Of a stretch of 64,000 nucleotides of DNA, positions 53,501 to 63,822 are shown in pieces. This DNA is from Pyropia yezoensis. Taxonomy: Eukaryota > Rhodophyta > Bangiophyceae > Bangiales > Bangiaceae. Position 1 is the stretch's first letter. Every line of letters begins with the position of its first letter. The notes under the pieces were generated by a model that saw nothing but the letters and a program-made list of their open reading frames with translations, made no database searches and was not told the origin of the DNA. The stretch lies in the NCBI GenBank assembly GCA_009829735.1, contig CM020618.1, positions 14,056,568 through 14,120,567 of the forward strand. The letters run 5' to 3'. Made by a program: the position numbers and the translations under genes.

Positions 53501-54625
53501 CTTTCTTGACATCCGTCGTACCCCTTCAGCTACCGAAGGGGGAGGGTGGTCGAGGTCAGCCTCGGCCAGTGCCCTCAAGGCTTCTTGGTCCTTTGGCGGA
53601 ATGTCCGCCGGAGCTGTCGGTGGGTTAGGCTTCCCGTCATCGGGTTGCTGCCGCTCGGTGGTCTCGGCGAACGCCAGTACCCCAAGTGGTTCCACTTGAC
53701 CTTCCTTGTCAGGGGTAAGGATATCTCCTTCGTAGAGCTCGGCAATCCCGAGGATAGTTCCTTTCGGAAGGGTGACTGCCTTACGGCGATAGTTCGCCAT
53801 CACGACCAGTGATGACCCCCCCGCTGGGAGGTCTACGATACCGTTGGCCATGGTCAACCCATGGCGCTTGTAGGTTCGTAGGTTGGACTGGACTCTGCAG
53901 ATGCCTACGAGGTCACAGTTAACCGGGAGGACGGTCTCCGATAACGGCTCAAAGCGAGTCCGCTTGGCCAGCCGGAGTGTCTTCGGTTCCACGCTGGCGT
54001 ATACCTCAGCCACGATAACGTGGCTCCCTTGTAGCGTCAGGTCCCTGACGATAGCTGTCTGTCCTCTCTTCGTCCCGTCGGCCTCTTGCAGCTCGACGGT
54101 CCTCCAGGCCGGCCGGATGGCATCAACGTGAACGTTGATGAAGGTGCACCCCAGTATGCAGGGCACAGATAGAGTCTCACACACCAGGAAGTCAACTTCC
54201 GTAGTGAGCTCCCCGATGGTGACCCGCAGCGACATCGCTGCGGTCGTACGAATGAGACGACCATTCGCATCCTTGATCGTGGGTCCCCGAGCATATCTGA
54301 CTCGCGGGAGCCACTTGTCCGGGAGGGTATCCTTCCGGATCAGGTTAGGTCCGGCCCCTGTATCTAGTACAGGGTAACACGATTGGGTCGACTGGGGGTC
54401 AACCCCCAGTGTGGCTGATACCTTGAAGTTCTCCAAGGTGAACAGTACGTGGCCTACACCGATATCCGGTGTAGCTCGGGCATCCTGAACAGGGCCATTG
54501 TCTGGTTGCATGTGACGAGGCTTCCCGTCCTCTCCTCCCAACCTTGGTGGTTGGTCATCAATCCCCTGACGCCGTTTCGTCGGGGCCGGAAGGTGTACCC
54601 GGGGGTTGATGCGGCGTCGGCTCAA
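50534..54625 (-). CDS. pol: pol region: protease, RT, RNase H, integrase, chromodomain
   Basis: The protease motif is VLDTGAGPNLI. The reverse transcriptase has FCIDYRRLN, the FTTIDCNAGYWQIPV block and YLDDVIVFS. The RNase H has FVIDVDACDTQVGC and a RSDHEPLRWLL block. The integrase has an HHCC finger (HPGG..RRFFYWPAM..CHPCARN), the catalytic-core sequences IDILGPLP and LLSDNGANLTS, and a YHPQSNRQVERFNRT block. The C-terminus, QVESVVGHTD followed by WYVKVMWVGYDSPTWEQA, is a chromodomain, which in this family steers integration to chromatin. It lies in a different frame from gag, a common arrangement handled by frameshifting in the family. Confidence 0.92.
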
Positions 54626-54708
54626 CCGCGCTCTCCGTGGGGCTTTCCCCGCGGCAGTCCGGGGTGGCTTGCTAGGGTTACCCCAGCGACCCCGTGTCGT
54701 CCTTCCTC

Positions 54709-56886
54709 TTACTCGTTTCCCGTGCTCGGCCGGGTACTATCTTCCGGGACATCCGGGATAGGAGGTGCCTCCTCAACTGCCAGTACTCCCCCTGAAGCTT
54801 GCTGCCTACCCGGTGCCGGGCCTCTGGCGGGATACCCCCCAATGGATGCCTTGCGTTGCGCCGCTGCCCGTCGAGACTCCTCCGGGATGAGCGGGCATGA
54901 GGACACCCAGTGTTGATCGTCTCCGCACAACATACATCCGGACGTGCCGGCCGTCCCGGGCGTCCGCGTCGGGTTGGCTCCGTAGGTCCGGTTGCCTGGC
55001 TCGGGCGCCCGAGTGCCCGCCCCTTGGTAGGCCTTGGGTCCCGGAGCCAACCGGAACATGGACTCCCCCGGCCGGTTGGTTCTACCAGCGATGTGCGGAG
55101 GTGCCTCCGTACGTACTGCCCATGTCGGCAGGGGTTGGTGGGGTTTACCCGTAACCGGGGCATACCCCGTAGTCCGCACGTACGGGACGCGCCGCCCCGC
55201 TCCCTCGTTGACCTGGAACTGGGTCCCTGCCGGAGCGATATACGCTACCGTACCATGCTCATCAATCATCGGCGTCGCCGGTAGCAACAGGTGGCCCTGT
55301 TGGTCGACTAGCGGTCCATCCCCACCCGAAGGGGTACGTTCGGTCGCCAGCAGTACTGATGCGGCCTTACGCTCCACCTTCTCTTGCCTCGTTACCGGGG
55401 TAAGACTGGGCTTGCCTCCCTCACCCTTGGGCTTCGGGGCCAAGGCACATTCCGGGTGTAGCACCCGGTAGGCGTCCCCTAGGGACTTGCACATATGCAT
55501 CAGTCGACTGAAGTTCGCCCGAGCCGTATTGGCTCCCCGTGCGGATATCCGCACATAGTTGGGTACTCCTGCGAACAGGATGGCCCGTAGCTCCCCTTCG
55601 CCGAGAAGCTTCTCCAGCTCGTAGTCGAGCTCTTGGATCCGGCGTCCAAACATCTCCTCATCCTCCCAGGACTTGGCGGTGGCGGTGCGAAGGGCCCGAT
55701 AGTGGTCTTCGCACTTGTCCTCACTGAGATAGCTGCTAAGCAGCTCCTTCAGTATACCACGGTAATCCATGGGGGTGGCTGCGACCCTCATTCCCGGCAT
55801 CGGGGATGCCTGGCGGAGGATGCCTCGGACCCGTTCATCCACAAAGAATGGGAGGATCTCCAGTGCCAGCCCCTCGTTGACGAGTGCCATGTCCGCGGCT
55901 GCCTTGAAGCTTGTCAAGAAGCCAATGACTGCCAACGGGCGTCCGATAGGGCCCCCAAACATAGGGACTCCCTTCATAAGGGTCTGCATAGAGCGGATCG
56001 CTCGGTGCGAGGTCGTACGCATCGGCTCCGATACGGTAGTGGATCGGTCCTCCAAACGATAACATTCAGGAGTCAGTACCGACCTGAAGACTTCGTTGAC
56101 AATCTCCGTGTCCGCGTCCTGGATGTCCAGTTGCTTGGCCAGTTGATGAGTAAACTCATCGGACTCCATCCGCTTCAGTAAGCTCGCAGTAACCTGCGCT
56201 GTCATCGCTTGCACCAGTGATGCTGGAACCTCCGGCGTCGGCGCCTCGGGTACCCGAGTTGCCTGGCTTCCGTCGTCGAGGGGGTACTGCGAGACGGTAC
56301 CGCCTCCCCCAATCGCCGACTCTGTTCCGGCGTAAGTATCCGCCGGATCATATCCGCGGAGCCCGCTCTGGGTGCTCCGAGCGTAGCGCTCCGTATGGCT
56401 ACGTTCCAACTCAGCCGACGAGTCGGATCCATAACCCGCCGTGTCCGGGGGTTGTCCCGGAGTAGCACCACCGGGGTTGACCCTGGTGGACTCCGAAAGT
56501 AGTCCGGCCGGTTCGAACCGTACCGGTGTGGGAGGGACCCGACGGGGTACCGTCGCATGGCGTGCTGACGTCAGCACAGCCATTGCGTCCTCCGTACGCT
56601 CTTGACGGGCGTCGAGCCCGGTAAACCGGGCCTCGATGCAAGCCAATGATGCTATCAGGGAGTCCCCTGGTGAAGGTGGCGGCGGCGTGAGGTCGGCAGA
56701 GGACAGTGGCGGCGGTCCGCCGCCCCCGGCCGTCCGTGCCGTACCAAACGTCGATCCGGCTCCTGAGAGCATCGGCGTCTCAATGTTGTCGATCGGGTTA
56801 CCGATCCTGGTTCCCGGGTTCAGCTCCGGGGTCGGCGTCGACGCCGATCCGTCATCTTGAACGTTCCCCGTCTCTTGGGTAGACAT
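54709..56886 (-). CDS. gag: gag-like region of the LTR element
   Basis: The region starts at an ATG (MSTQETGNVQ). The first ~200 residues are Pro/Ser/Thr-rich, a helical middle part corresponds to the capsid region, and near the C-terminus CMLCGDDQHWVSSC is a CCHC zinc knuckle (C-x2-C-x4-H-x4-C) of the nucleocapsid kind. Confidence 0.85.
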   Translation of the reverse strand: MSTQETGNVQDDGSASTPTPELNPGTRIGNPIDNIETPMLSGAGSTFGTARTAGGGGPPPLSSADLTPPPPSPGDSLIASLACIEARFTGLDARQERTEDAMAVLTSARHATVPRRVPPTPVRFEPAGLLSESTRVNPGGATPGQPPDTAGYGSDSSAELERSHTERYARSTQSGLRGYDPADTYAGTESAIGGGGTVSQYPLDDGSQATRVPEAPTPEVPASLVQAMTAQVTASLLKRMESDEFTHQLAKQLDIQDADTEIVNEVFRSVLTPECYRLEDRSTTVSEPMRTTSHRAIRSMQTLMKGVPMFGGPIGRPLAVIGFLTSFKAAADMALVNEGLALEILPFFVDERVRGILRQASPMPGMRVAATPMDYRGILKELLSSYLSEDKCEDHYRALRTATAKSWEDEEMFGRRIQELDYELEKLLGEGELRAILFAGVPNYVRISARGANTARANFSRLMHMCKSLGDAYRVLHPECALAPKPKGEGGKPSLTPVTRQEKVERKAASVLLATERTPSGGDGPLVDQQGHLLLPATPMIDEHGTVAYIAPAGTQFQVNEGAGRRVPYVRTTGYAPVTGKPHQPLPTWAVRTEAPPHIAGRTNRPGESMFRLAPGPKAYQGAGTRAPEPGNRTYGANPTRTPGTAGTSGCMLCGDDQHWVSSCPLIPEESRRAAAQRKASIGGYPARGPAPGRQQASGGVLAVEEAPPIPDVPEDSTRPSTGNE

Positions 56887-57093
56887 AGTCACAATCAGTC
56901 CACCGACGTAACAGTCACCACGAATAAGAGAGCGAGGGGGTAGTTGGGGGAGAGTAACCGTAGATCGCAGTCAAACGCAACCACTCGAAACAATCAAACA
57001 GATGGCAGCACCACGAGTACAAGAAAAGGACTGGATCCCTATCCGTGTGCCAGGGCCGAAGACGGCGTCACCACAAGGGTGACGGAAACTCGT

Positions 57094-57110
57094 CCCCTGC
57101 TGCTCCACCA
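57094..57110 (-). other. candidate primer-binding site
   Basis: One base inside the 5' LTR the minus strand reads TGGTGGAGCAGCAGGGG, starting with the TGG expected opposite a tRNA CCA end. I cannot name the tRNA. Confidence 0.6.
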
Positions 57111-57111
57111 A

Positions 57112-57474
57112 TGTAGCACAATAGGTATTTGGTGCACGTCCACTCTCAGGGAACACTCACCAAGGGGGATCGGCACCAACGTCACAGGGAGGCCAAGGTT
57201 GCTGTCCTTGGAGCGCAAGCCACGGGACCAAGATGGGAGCCCAAATGGGAGGGGTTTGTTGTTCTTCCTTGGCCGGCGGTGGATTCGCCGCCGGCCCCCT
57301 CGTTATAAACCCTCGGAGACACTACTAACTACCCTCCACCCCAAGATGCAAATCCCTCTGGTCATACGTAACTTATAGACACCGTGACCAATACGGACTC
57401 CAAAATTGAAAGTTAATGGTTAGAAGTAGCCCCCCTAATATTAGGGTCACAATACGGTCAACCATATTGCTACA
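57112..57474 (-). repeat. 5' LTR of the Ty3/Gypsy element
   Basis: It is 363 bp, with TG...CA ends and the same internal inverted repeats as the other LTR. It is the upstream LTR in the element's own direction. Confidence 0.95.
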
Positions 57475-60166
57475 CGAGCGTGGACGCTACGGCCGCCGAC
57501 AATCGCCCGCAGGAGCGTAAACGAGGTGACATACCCGTGGACAGGCAGAGCGACAACAGACAGAGCGGGGGGTGGTTGTTGCGAGTGGAGGCCCCCCCCG
57601 TCCCATCTCCCCCCACCACAGCCGCGCCGCTCAACCCAGCACCGCGCGCGCGGCCGTGGTTGATACATAGAAGCGAATGATCCCGAATCAGCAGGCGAAG
57701 TGGGGGGGGGGTGCGGTGTCACAGAGATCGCAGTCCAGGCCGGGCAGCTCCGCCCCCCCCCATCCCCCCCCCCCCGGCCACAGGCTCGCTGGCGCGCCAT
57801 CCATCAACGCCTGCGCTGCGTGGGACGATACATGGGGCGCAGATGGGCCCGAATCAGCAGGTGGGGGGGAGGGCGGGAACGGTTACACAGTCACCGCGGT
57901 CCAGGCTGGCCCGCTTCTACACGCCCCGTCCACCCCCCCCCCGACGGCCGCGCCGCCGCGCCACCCATCCACGGACGCCCTACCGTGGACGATATGTATG
58001 CGCGGATGGGCCAGAATCTACGGGTGCGGGCGGGTGGCGAATGCCGTGGCACAGTGATCGCAGCCCAGGCTGGGCCAATCCCCCCCCCCGTGCCCCCCCC
58101 CCCCCCATCCCCCCCCCCGCCCCCCCGTCCCCTCCCCCCGCCCATCTGTCCCTTCGCCCCCCCGTCCGCCCCCCCCCCACAGCACTGCGCGGTGCGTTCG
58201 CGTGCTGTGTTGGGGCCATGCGTACGGTCGGCGCACACGCGCGCGCGGGGAGGCGGCGCCGTCTCGTGACGTCAGCGGCCCGTCTGCCGCACAGTGGCTC
58301 GGCGGCTCCGGCCTGGGTGCCACTTGTGTCTACTGCCCGTATTCAGTTTGGGTGAGCATTTCGCTGTACTTTTTGGGCTGTGCGACGAGTATCCTTCCGG
58401 GAAATGGCACAACCTTCCTTCCATCTTGTGTTAATGCCTTATCTCGACGACTCGCCCCTCGTCTGACCCCTCGCACTGCACTCCAACCATATCCTCTGGG
58501 GACCTTTGTTCTTTGGATCGGCGGCTTCAGGACCTCCGTGGACGATAATATCGGCATGGCCAAGACGTCCCACATACCAGAAACCTGTCCAGAGCCCTCG
58601 AGACGATGAAGTATTCTTTCCTGTCACCTCTCTGTGTAGAGTTTGCAAAACATTTCATGTAGGATAGGTCCGTCGGCCTTGTCGTGGTCCATCATTCCGT
58701 GTCCGAAACGGGGCTGAGGATCCGCCGCCCATCGGCCCATCTCGAGATGGGCCCTTGGGGCACCGGTGGGAAGGGAGAAACGTCCCTTGCGCAACGAACC
58801 GACGGGCCCGCGCCACTTGGTCCGCAGCCCGCCGAGCACAATTGAAGTGCACTGCGAATCAGGGATCCAATTGCACGCACGGTTGCACCTGTGCCACTCA
58901 ACCGCACTGAACTTGCTCTCCCAATCCCGTGCCCCTTCACACGACGGCGGGACACGCCTACGTCCGTAGATCTCCGCGGTCGGTTCTGGTGCCGCCGTCA
59001 CCACCGCCGCCGGCACCCCTGCTGAGCTCTCATCCGTGCTCGCTCTTGTTGCTTCTCGGGAACCTGCTTTTCGGCTAGCACGAGTCGCTAGCGGGGTAGC
59101 CTGATGAGGAACGTTGCCTCCCGTGTTCAGCCATCTTGCTCGCCCATGGACGGTGTGATAGGAGGCGGTGGAGGAGCGGGATTTGTGGAGAAGAGAAGAC
59201 GCGAGTCCAGCAGTGGCGAGCTGGTGCGAATTGTGTTGCTACCCGACTGGGCCTGAGTGGTGTCGTGTGGGAACTGACGCATCGATGTGCGTGTTGCCTT
59301 TCACGTCTTATGCAAGATCTGTTGTTCTTTGCTTTGGACTCCCTGTCTTCCGCCACTTCTTTCCGTTCTCTCACCACCAGGTGTGATCGGGCGGAGAGCG
59401 GGTGCCTCGCGATCTGCGTGAAAGTCTCTCTGCATTTTTCTTCGTACTATTCCAGATTGAAGGAGAGGAAGGCAAAGTACATTGTCGCCCCCGCTCGGCC
59501 GCATTGCGCGCTCTTGGGAGGTCATCATTGAGGTCTTAGCTGAGGAGGGGGCTGGGGGGGCAGGAGGACGACGTGCGAGTGTGTGCTACGGCCTGACTGG
59601 CGTCGTGTACCTCTGTGCCGCGACTGATGTAATCATGATGCGTATGTTGCTTTCCTCCTAGGGTGCTTCAGTTTTTTTTCTTAGAGCACCTCCCTCCTCA
59701 CCTTCGCATGTGTATCTATTTCTTTCTCTTTCTCTGGAGACTTTCCGCCGCCTCGGACAGGGCAGAGACAATACGGGGGCTGAACCAATAAACAAAGGAA
59801 GCCTGCAGACGTTTTAACAAATTGGTTCATCGTGGCTTCACGGAAGCAGGTACGACGCAGACATTGCCACGATTCTTCAGGAGGTGTTGACCAGATAGTG
59901 CCTACGTCCTCTTGTCAAAAACTCCGCGAGAACCTTATTCAGGTTAGCTGACAATCGGGTGCCCTCGGCGGACTTCGGTTGGGACGTACTTTTGATAGCA
60001 GGAATACCTCATGAGGGAGTTTTTTGGCCCGAACTTCGAAGTGCTGTGCTACAATCCACTTTCCAGGACTGTGCTCGAGTGACGGATCCCACCACAACGG
60101 GAACTTAACTGGAACAGTTCTCACCCCATCGTCGTCCTCACTCGTCAGCCAGCCCTCCACAGCCAA
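57475..60166. other. 2.7-kb gap right of the LTR element
   Basis: 57.6-58.1 kb is a tandem repeat listed separately, followed by a C-rich stretch to 58.2 kb. 58.3-60.1 kb is of balanced composition. A minus frame at 58624-59016 is complex (AVEWHRCNRACNWIPD) but matches nothing I know. T-rich runs near 59670-59690 and 59715-59740 might mark a transcript end. Confidence 0.4.
57600..58090 (+). repeat. ~165-bp tandem repeat, three diverged copies
   Basis: GATACAT-type landmarks recur at 57662, 57827 and 57991, each followed by a CCCGAATCAGCAGG-like word (CCAGAATCTACGGG in the third) and, 45-50 bases on, by CACAG..(A/G)TCGCAGTCCAGGC-like sequence and a C-run. Spacing is 165 and 164 bases. The copies differ at many positions. 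Confidence 0.75.
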
Positions 60167-61206
60167 CTAAATCCTGGACACTGGGGTGCTCTCAAACGCT
60201 TGGTCCCTAAAGCGACAGTCCGCCATGAGAGAAGCGATTGATGCCACGTCTGAGCTAAGTGAACGACATAATGGCCGGTAGTCACTGCGCAATGCAGCAT
60301 TGTCCATTGCAACTGCAGCTGGAAAAATGGTCGACTTCAACCAGCAGCCGGCGATTGTGGCGGGCTCAATGGCATTCCACTCTGTCAGAGTAATGTCCGA
60401 TGCATCTTGGAGATGAGCGGCAGCACCGCCTCGGACACCCCGAAGGACTGCCGGCGGGGCCCGTGCGCGCGAGTGCGGGGCGCTTGGCAGGTAGCAATGC
60501 GGGGCTGCGGGCTGTTCCGATGGACATCCCCAAACTCCCGGTCCCGCCGCGGCGGCGATACGCACTGAAGCACGTTCCGCATCATTGGCTGGGCCCGAAT
60601 CAGATTCAGCGAGCAGCTCTTCCGTGTCCGCTGTGTCCACTGCCCAAACCCGGCTTGCCGCGGCACGAGCTGCTCGACGAGCAGCAATTCGAGCCGCGCG
60701 CCTGGCCGTGGCGTGTGCCGCCGCAAGATCCGCCACGGGAGCGGGCGGGCACACTTGTCGACTGATTGGCTCGTCCGAAATAGACGGCCAGCAACCGTCG
60801 GCCTTCAGCCTCTGCCTGTAGCGCGATGGTACATGAGACACCGCTGATGGGACATTGCCTTGCACTACGTGCCCGCTACTGGCGACCAATCGGGCCACTG
60901 AAGCGCTTTCGGGGTCAGCGGCGCCTGCGTCTTCGACCGTGGCCGCTCCCCCGCTCGGTGTGAACAAAAATTGCCCAGCAACCCCGGCACAACGCACACC
61001 GTCAAGCGTGTCGCCTCCGCCCGCGGCCGACGTTCCCGATTCGACCACTTCAGGTGTCTGCTCCTCCACGCTTGAGTCAAAATGCAGCGACGACCAAGTC
61101 CAGAAGTGCCGCTTGTACCTCCGCTTCGGACATGCCACGATTCCCAGGTCCAGCGGCTGGTATACTAATGTACAGTTAGGTGGTAGCGCAATGAATGTGA
61201 CCTGCT
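60167..61206 (-). pseudogene. C-terminal part of a pogo-type DDE_1 transposase
   Basis: Near 61206-61110 the minus strand reads VTFIALPPNCTLVYQPLDLG and then IVACPKRRYKRHF, the unmistakable end of the DDE_1 catalytic domain in pogo/Tigger/CENP-B-like transposases (LPPNTTxxxQPLDxGV..xKxxY). At 60382-60323 TEWNAIEPATIAGCWLKS matches the family's C-terminal AWxxVxxxTIxNCWxKA motif. The two are joined in one open frame by about 230 residues of Ala/Arg-rich sequence, far longer than the usual ~50. The DNA-binding HTH and the first catalytic aspartates are not found upstream, so this is a truncated copy. Confidence 0.72.
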
Positions 61207-61461
61207 CGACGGACGGCCGACCTCACCCCTGGACGTGTCGCACGCGCCAGATCCCAGGCCGCCCCCACCCCTGCCCCGGTCGCTTCCGCCGTCGCCTCCG
61301 CCGCCGCTGCCCCCGCCCGAGTTGCTGTCGCCGCAACCGTCGGTGCGCCCCCTGGCACGACCGGGAACTGCCGGGACGTTGTGGGTTCTCCTGCAGCGCA
61401 TCTGCACGAGGGGCCCAGCGGGCGCGTGACAGCGGACACCTCCGCGGGGTACATCAAGTGA

Positions 61462-61767
61462 GTCGAAGGCCTGAACACGAATACGGTGGGGAACCTGGCC
61501 AACCAATTGTTTTCCGGCGCGCCGGACGTTGGCAGTCGGCTGGTCGTGTCGGGCTGCTTGTTCTTCCATACAGCCCGCGCGGGATTTCTCGGCGACGCGA
61601 TTGTTAAGACTGGCTTGCTGGCATGGGACACGCGTAGCCCCTTGCAGGCGAAGACCGACCGGCGCGCCTACGAGTCGACTGTCCGTACGGCCAACTGCTG
61701 TGCTGCCTTCCGCCTCGACGTCGCTTGCACGCGCGCCGTCGTGGCGCAGGCGTTTCACGTGGCCTAG
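61462..61767 (+). other. complex open stretch opposite the transposase 5' side
   Basis: An in-frame stretch of about 100 codons reads NLANQLFSGAPDVGSRLVVS and ARAGFLGDAIVKTGLLAW, and coding-like sequence (VLKAITIDFEKHTVGATRKG) continues past its TAG to 61905. It looks like a worn gene fragment. No family is recognised. Confidence 0.3.
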
Positions 61768-61905
61768 CGAGGGGACCACTTCGGGGTGGGCACGGTCCTG
61801 AAAGCAATCACGATTGATTTCGAAAAGCACACAGTAGGCGCCACCCGGAAGGGCATCAAGATAACGATGGCCAAGTACGCGGGCTACATCCGGCGGTCTT
61901 CGTGT

Positions 61906-63219
61906 TAGGCGGGCGAAACTTGGCCGTGGACGCCAGCCTCCTGCCCCTCAGCCGCCACAGGGTCTATTGTCCTCAAACGACAAACTTCAAGCGCCTGAAA
62001 TAAATAAACGAGAAAATTGAATTGTCACACATGGTCATACATAGATATCTAGATATCAATCCACCTGATGAGTATCGTGCTTATCCATAAAATGCCCAGA
62101 CGCCTCGCTGCGACGTTTCCCATGTCCGGGGTGGACCACCGAACTCCATTGCGACGGTTCTTTTATTCCTCCAATGAAAAGCCTGAGCGCTGTCCATCTC
62201 GCGAGAGTCGCGCGTGAGCGTTCGAAGACCTTTCAGGCAATCCGGCTGATTTGAAATCGACAGCTGGGGTGCCCAGCTTGTGGCGTCCACTTTTGGCCCG
62301 TATCTGGTCGCGCACCGCCCTGTGCAGGCCGCGTGGTCCGTGGTATTTCAAAATAAAAAATGTAAATGAACTGTACCGTGGTTCCCAGCATGGGTGGCAC
62401 TGGCCAATCAGATCGTTTTAACCCCCACTTTCACAAGCGTTGCTGCGTAATCGTTTGCCTGTGCACGACTAACTGCTGTACTCGGAGACCTTATCTCTTG
62501 ACGGCCGTCGTAGCTGTGACGGTCTCTTGCACAGAGATGCCTATGAGCGATCAACCTGCCCTGCCACCCGAGCCACACTGTGCCTACACCCCGCACAGGA
62601 ACACAGAAGCGAAGCAGTTTTTTCTACGGTGAAAACTTCCACCTTCGTTCATAGCAGCGGACCGATGCCACCACACTCACACCGCGTCCCCTCACCGATG
62701 GCACCGCAGTCCGAACCAATGCCACTGGACGTCTCCGCGTCGCACGCATCCCCAGCACATTATCCTGTCACGCCTCCTGTCTCTGCTGCCAATGCTTCGC
62801 CATCCCTTGGGCAGCACAGGCACTTCCGTGACCAGCGTCTCAGATACCTGGCGCCTTCTCTAGGGCGCACGAGCTGCTTCGTTATCCAGGGTTGGCGCCA
62901 AGGCAGACTGGGAGGTCGGGCCGCGTGGCAAACTTCGACCCAGAGCGCAAACAATGATGACGATGGGCCGCCGACTTACCGGGGGAGACTGAACACCTGC
63001 GTCACCTGTCGCACACGACCCTGCACCGCTGCCACTTCCTCCTCCGCGTCACTACCAATCCCCTTTGTGCCACCACTCTCCACCGCTATCGGGATGAGCT
63101 GGGAGCCTCTGGCTGGCAGGCATGCATACAGCCGTGTATCGCCGGGGGTTGCTTCTGCTCTCGCAGCTCTTCCTGTTATGGCGCGGGCGGCTCCCCATTG
63201 AGACCTGTGCCGAGCCCCC
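61906..63219. other. mixed region upstream of the SET-like frame
   Basis: AT-rich at 61990-62060, including the palindrome GATATCTAGATATC. A plus frame open at 62527-63201 is Ser/Pro/His-rich (MPPHSHRVPSPMAPQSEPMP) and is in the same register as the SET-like frame that follows, separated from it by one TGA at 63199; it might be its N-terminal region, but no domain is visible. Confidence 0.35.
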
Positions 63220-63822
63220 GTGGACCAGTGGCCTGATGCAGCGAAGGAGGTTATCGCGTTCCAAGTTAATCATTTAGTGCTCCTCGCCCTTGACGCGGCC
63301 GAGAGCGACACGTACATGCGCCGGTCCTTAATTGCTGGCGCGGGACGTGGCGTGTTTGCTGCTCGTGACTTCGTCGCTGGCGAGTACATCCTGCCTTTTT
63401 TTGGCCAAGTCATTTATCACGACCTCGGCACTGCGGTGTACCAGTCGGATCCCGATGTTACTGTGCGGCGGTAAGGTGGTGGTGTGCTCTCGAGCGCTCT
63501 GTGCACGACTGCATCCCACCGGGGGACGCGCTCTTTGCAGGTGGGTACTGGCTCCGACTTTTGGTACTCGCTGGCTGGGTCTCCCAACGGGCCGGATCTA
63601 ACGGTGTCTGTGGTTCCCTTCAAGTTCTGCGCCGCAGGCTGGGCCAATGCCCCGCAAGAAGGTCTTCCTCACAATGCTATCTTCCACCAGCGTTCTGATC
63701 CTGTTGAGTCGCACGAGGATCTCATGAAGCACGACAACCTGCGAATCCAGGTGACCAGGCGCATCAAGAAGGACGCCGAAGTCGTTTTCTGGTATGGTGC
63801 GGTGTACGACCATTGGGGGTGA
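63220..63822 (+). CDS. SET-domain-like protein, partial or interrupted
   Basis: The first part (63220-63474) contains MRRSLIAGAGRGVFAARDFV and then AGEYILPFFGQVIY, the N-terminal strand pattern of SET domains (GxGxGVFA..DF..GE.I..F.G.VI). A second frame (to 63822) contains LPHNAIF and NLRIQVTRRIKKDAEVVFWYGAVYDHW, matching the SET C-terminus (xNAxx..., A.RxIKxGEExxxxYGxxYW). Between them a GTAAGG at 63472 and a TTTGCAG at 63534-63540 hint at an intron, but the reading phases do not join neatly. SET proteins methylate lysines, usually of histones. The canonical NHS motif is not seen, only HN, so activity is doubtful. The ATG nearest the domain is at 63316. Confidence 0.5.

Larger units (their letters stand above)
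46759..57474 (-). mobile_element. Ty3/Gypsy LTR retrotransposon, chromovirus type
   Basis: The 10.7-kb element is bounded by direct LTRs of 364 and 363 bp that begin TGTAGCA and end TGCTACA. Read on the minus strand it has, in order, 5' LTR, primer-binding site, gag with a zinc knuckle, pol with protease, reverse transcriptase, RNase H and integrase, then a chromodomain, an unusual antisense ORF pair, polypurine tract and 3' LTR. That order with the terminal chromodomain places it among Ty3/Gypsy chromoviruses. Flanking bases CCAGC and CGAGC resemble a 5-bp target duplication with one change. The LTRs are about 96% identical (about 13 substitutions and one length change), so insertion was fairly recent; no clock for this host is assumed. 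It looks nearly whole, with about one apparent break besides the gag-pol frame change. Confidence 0.93.
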
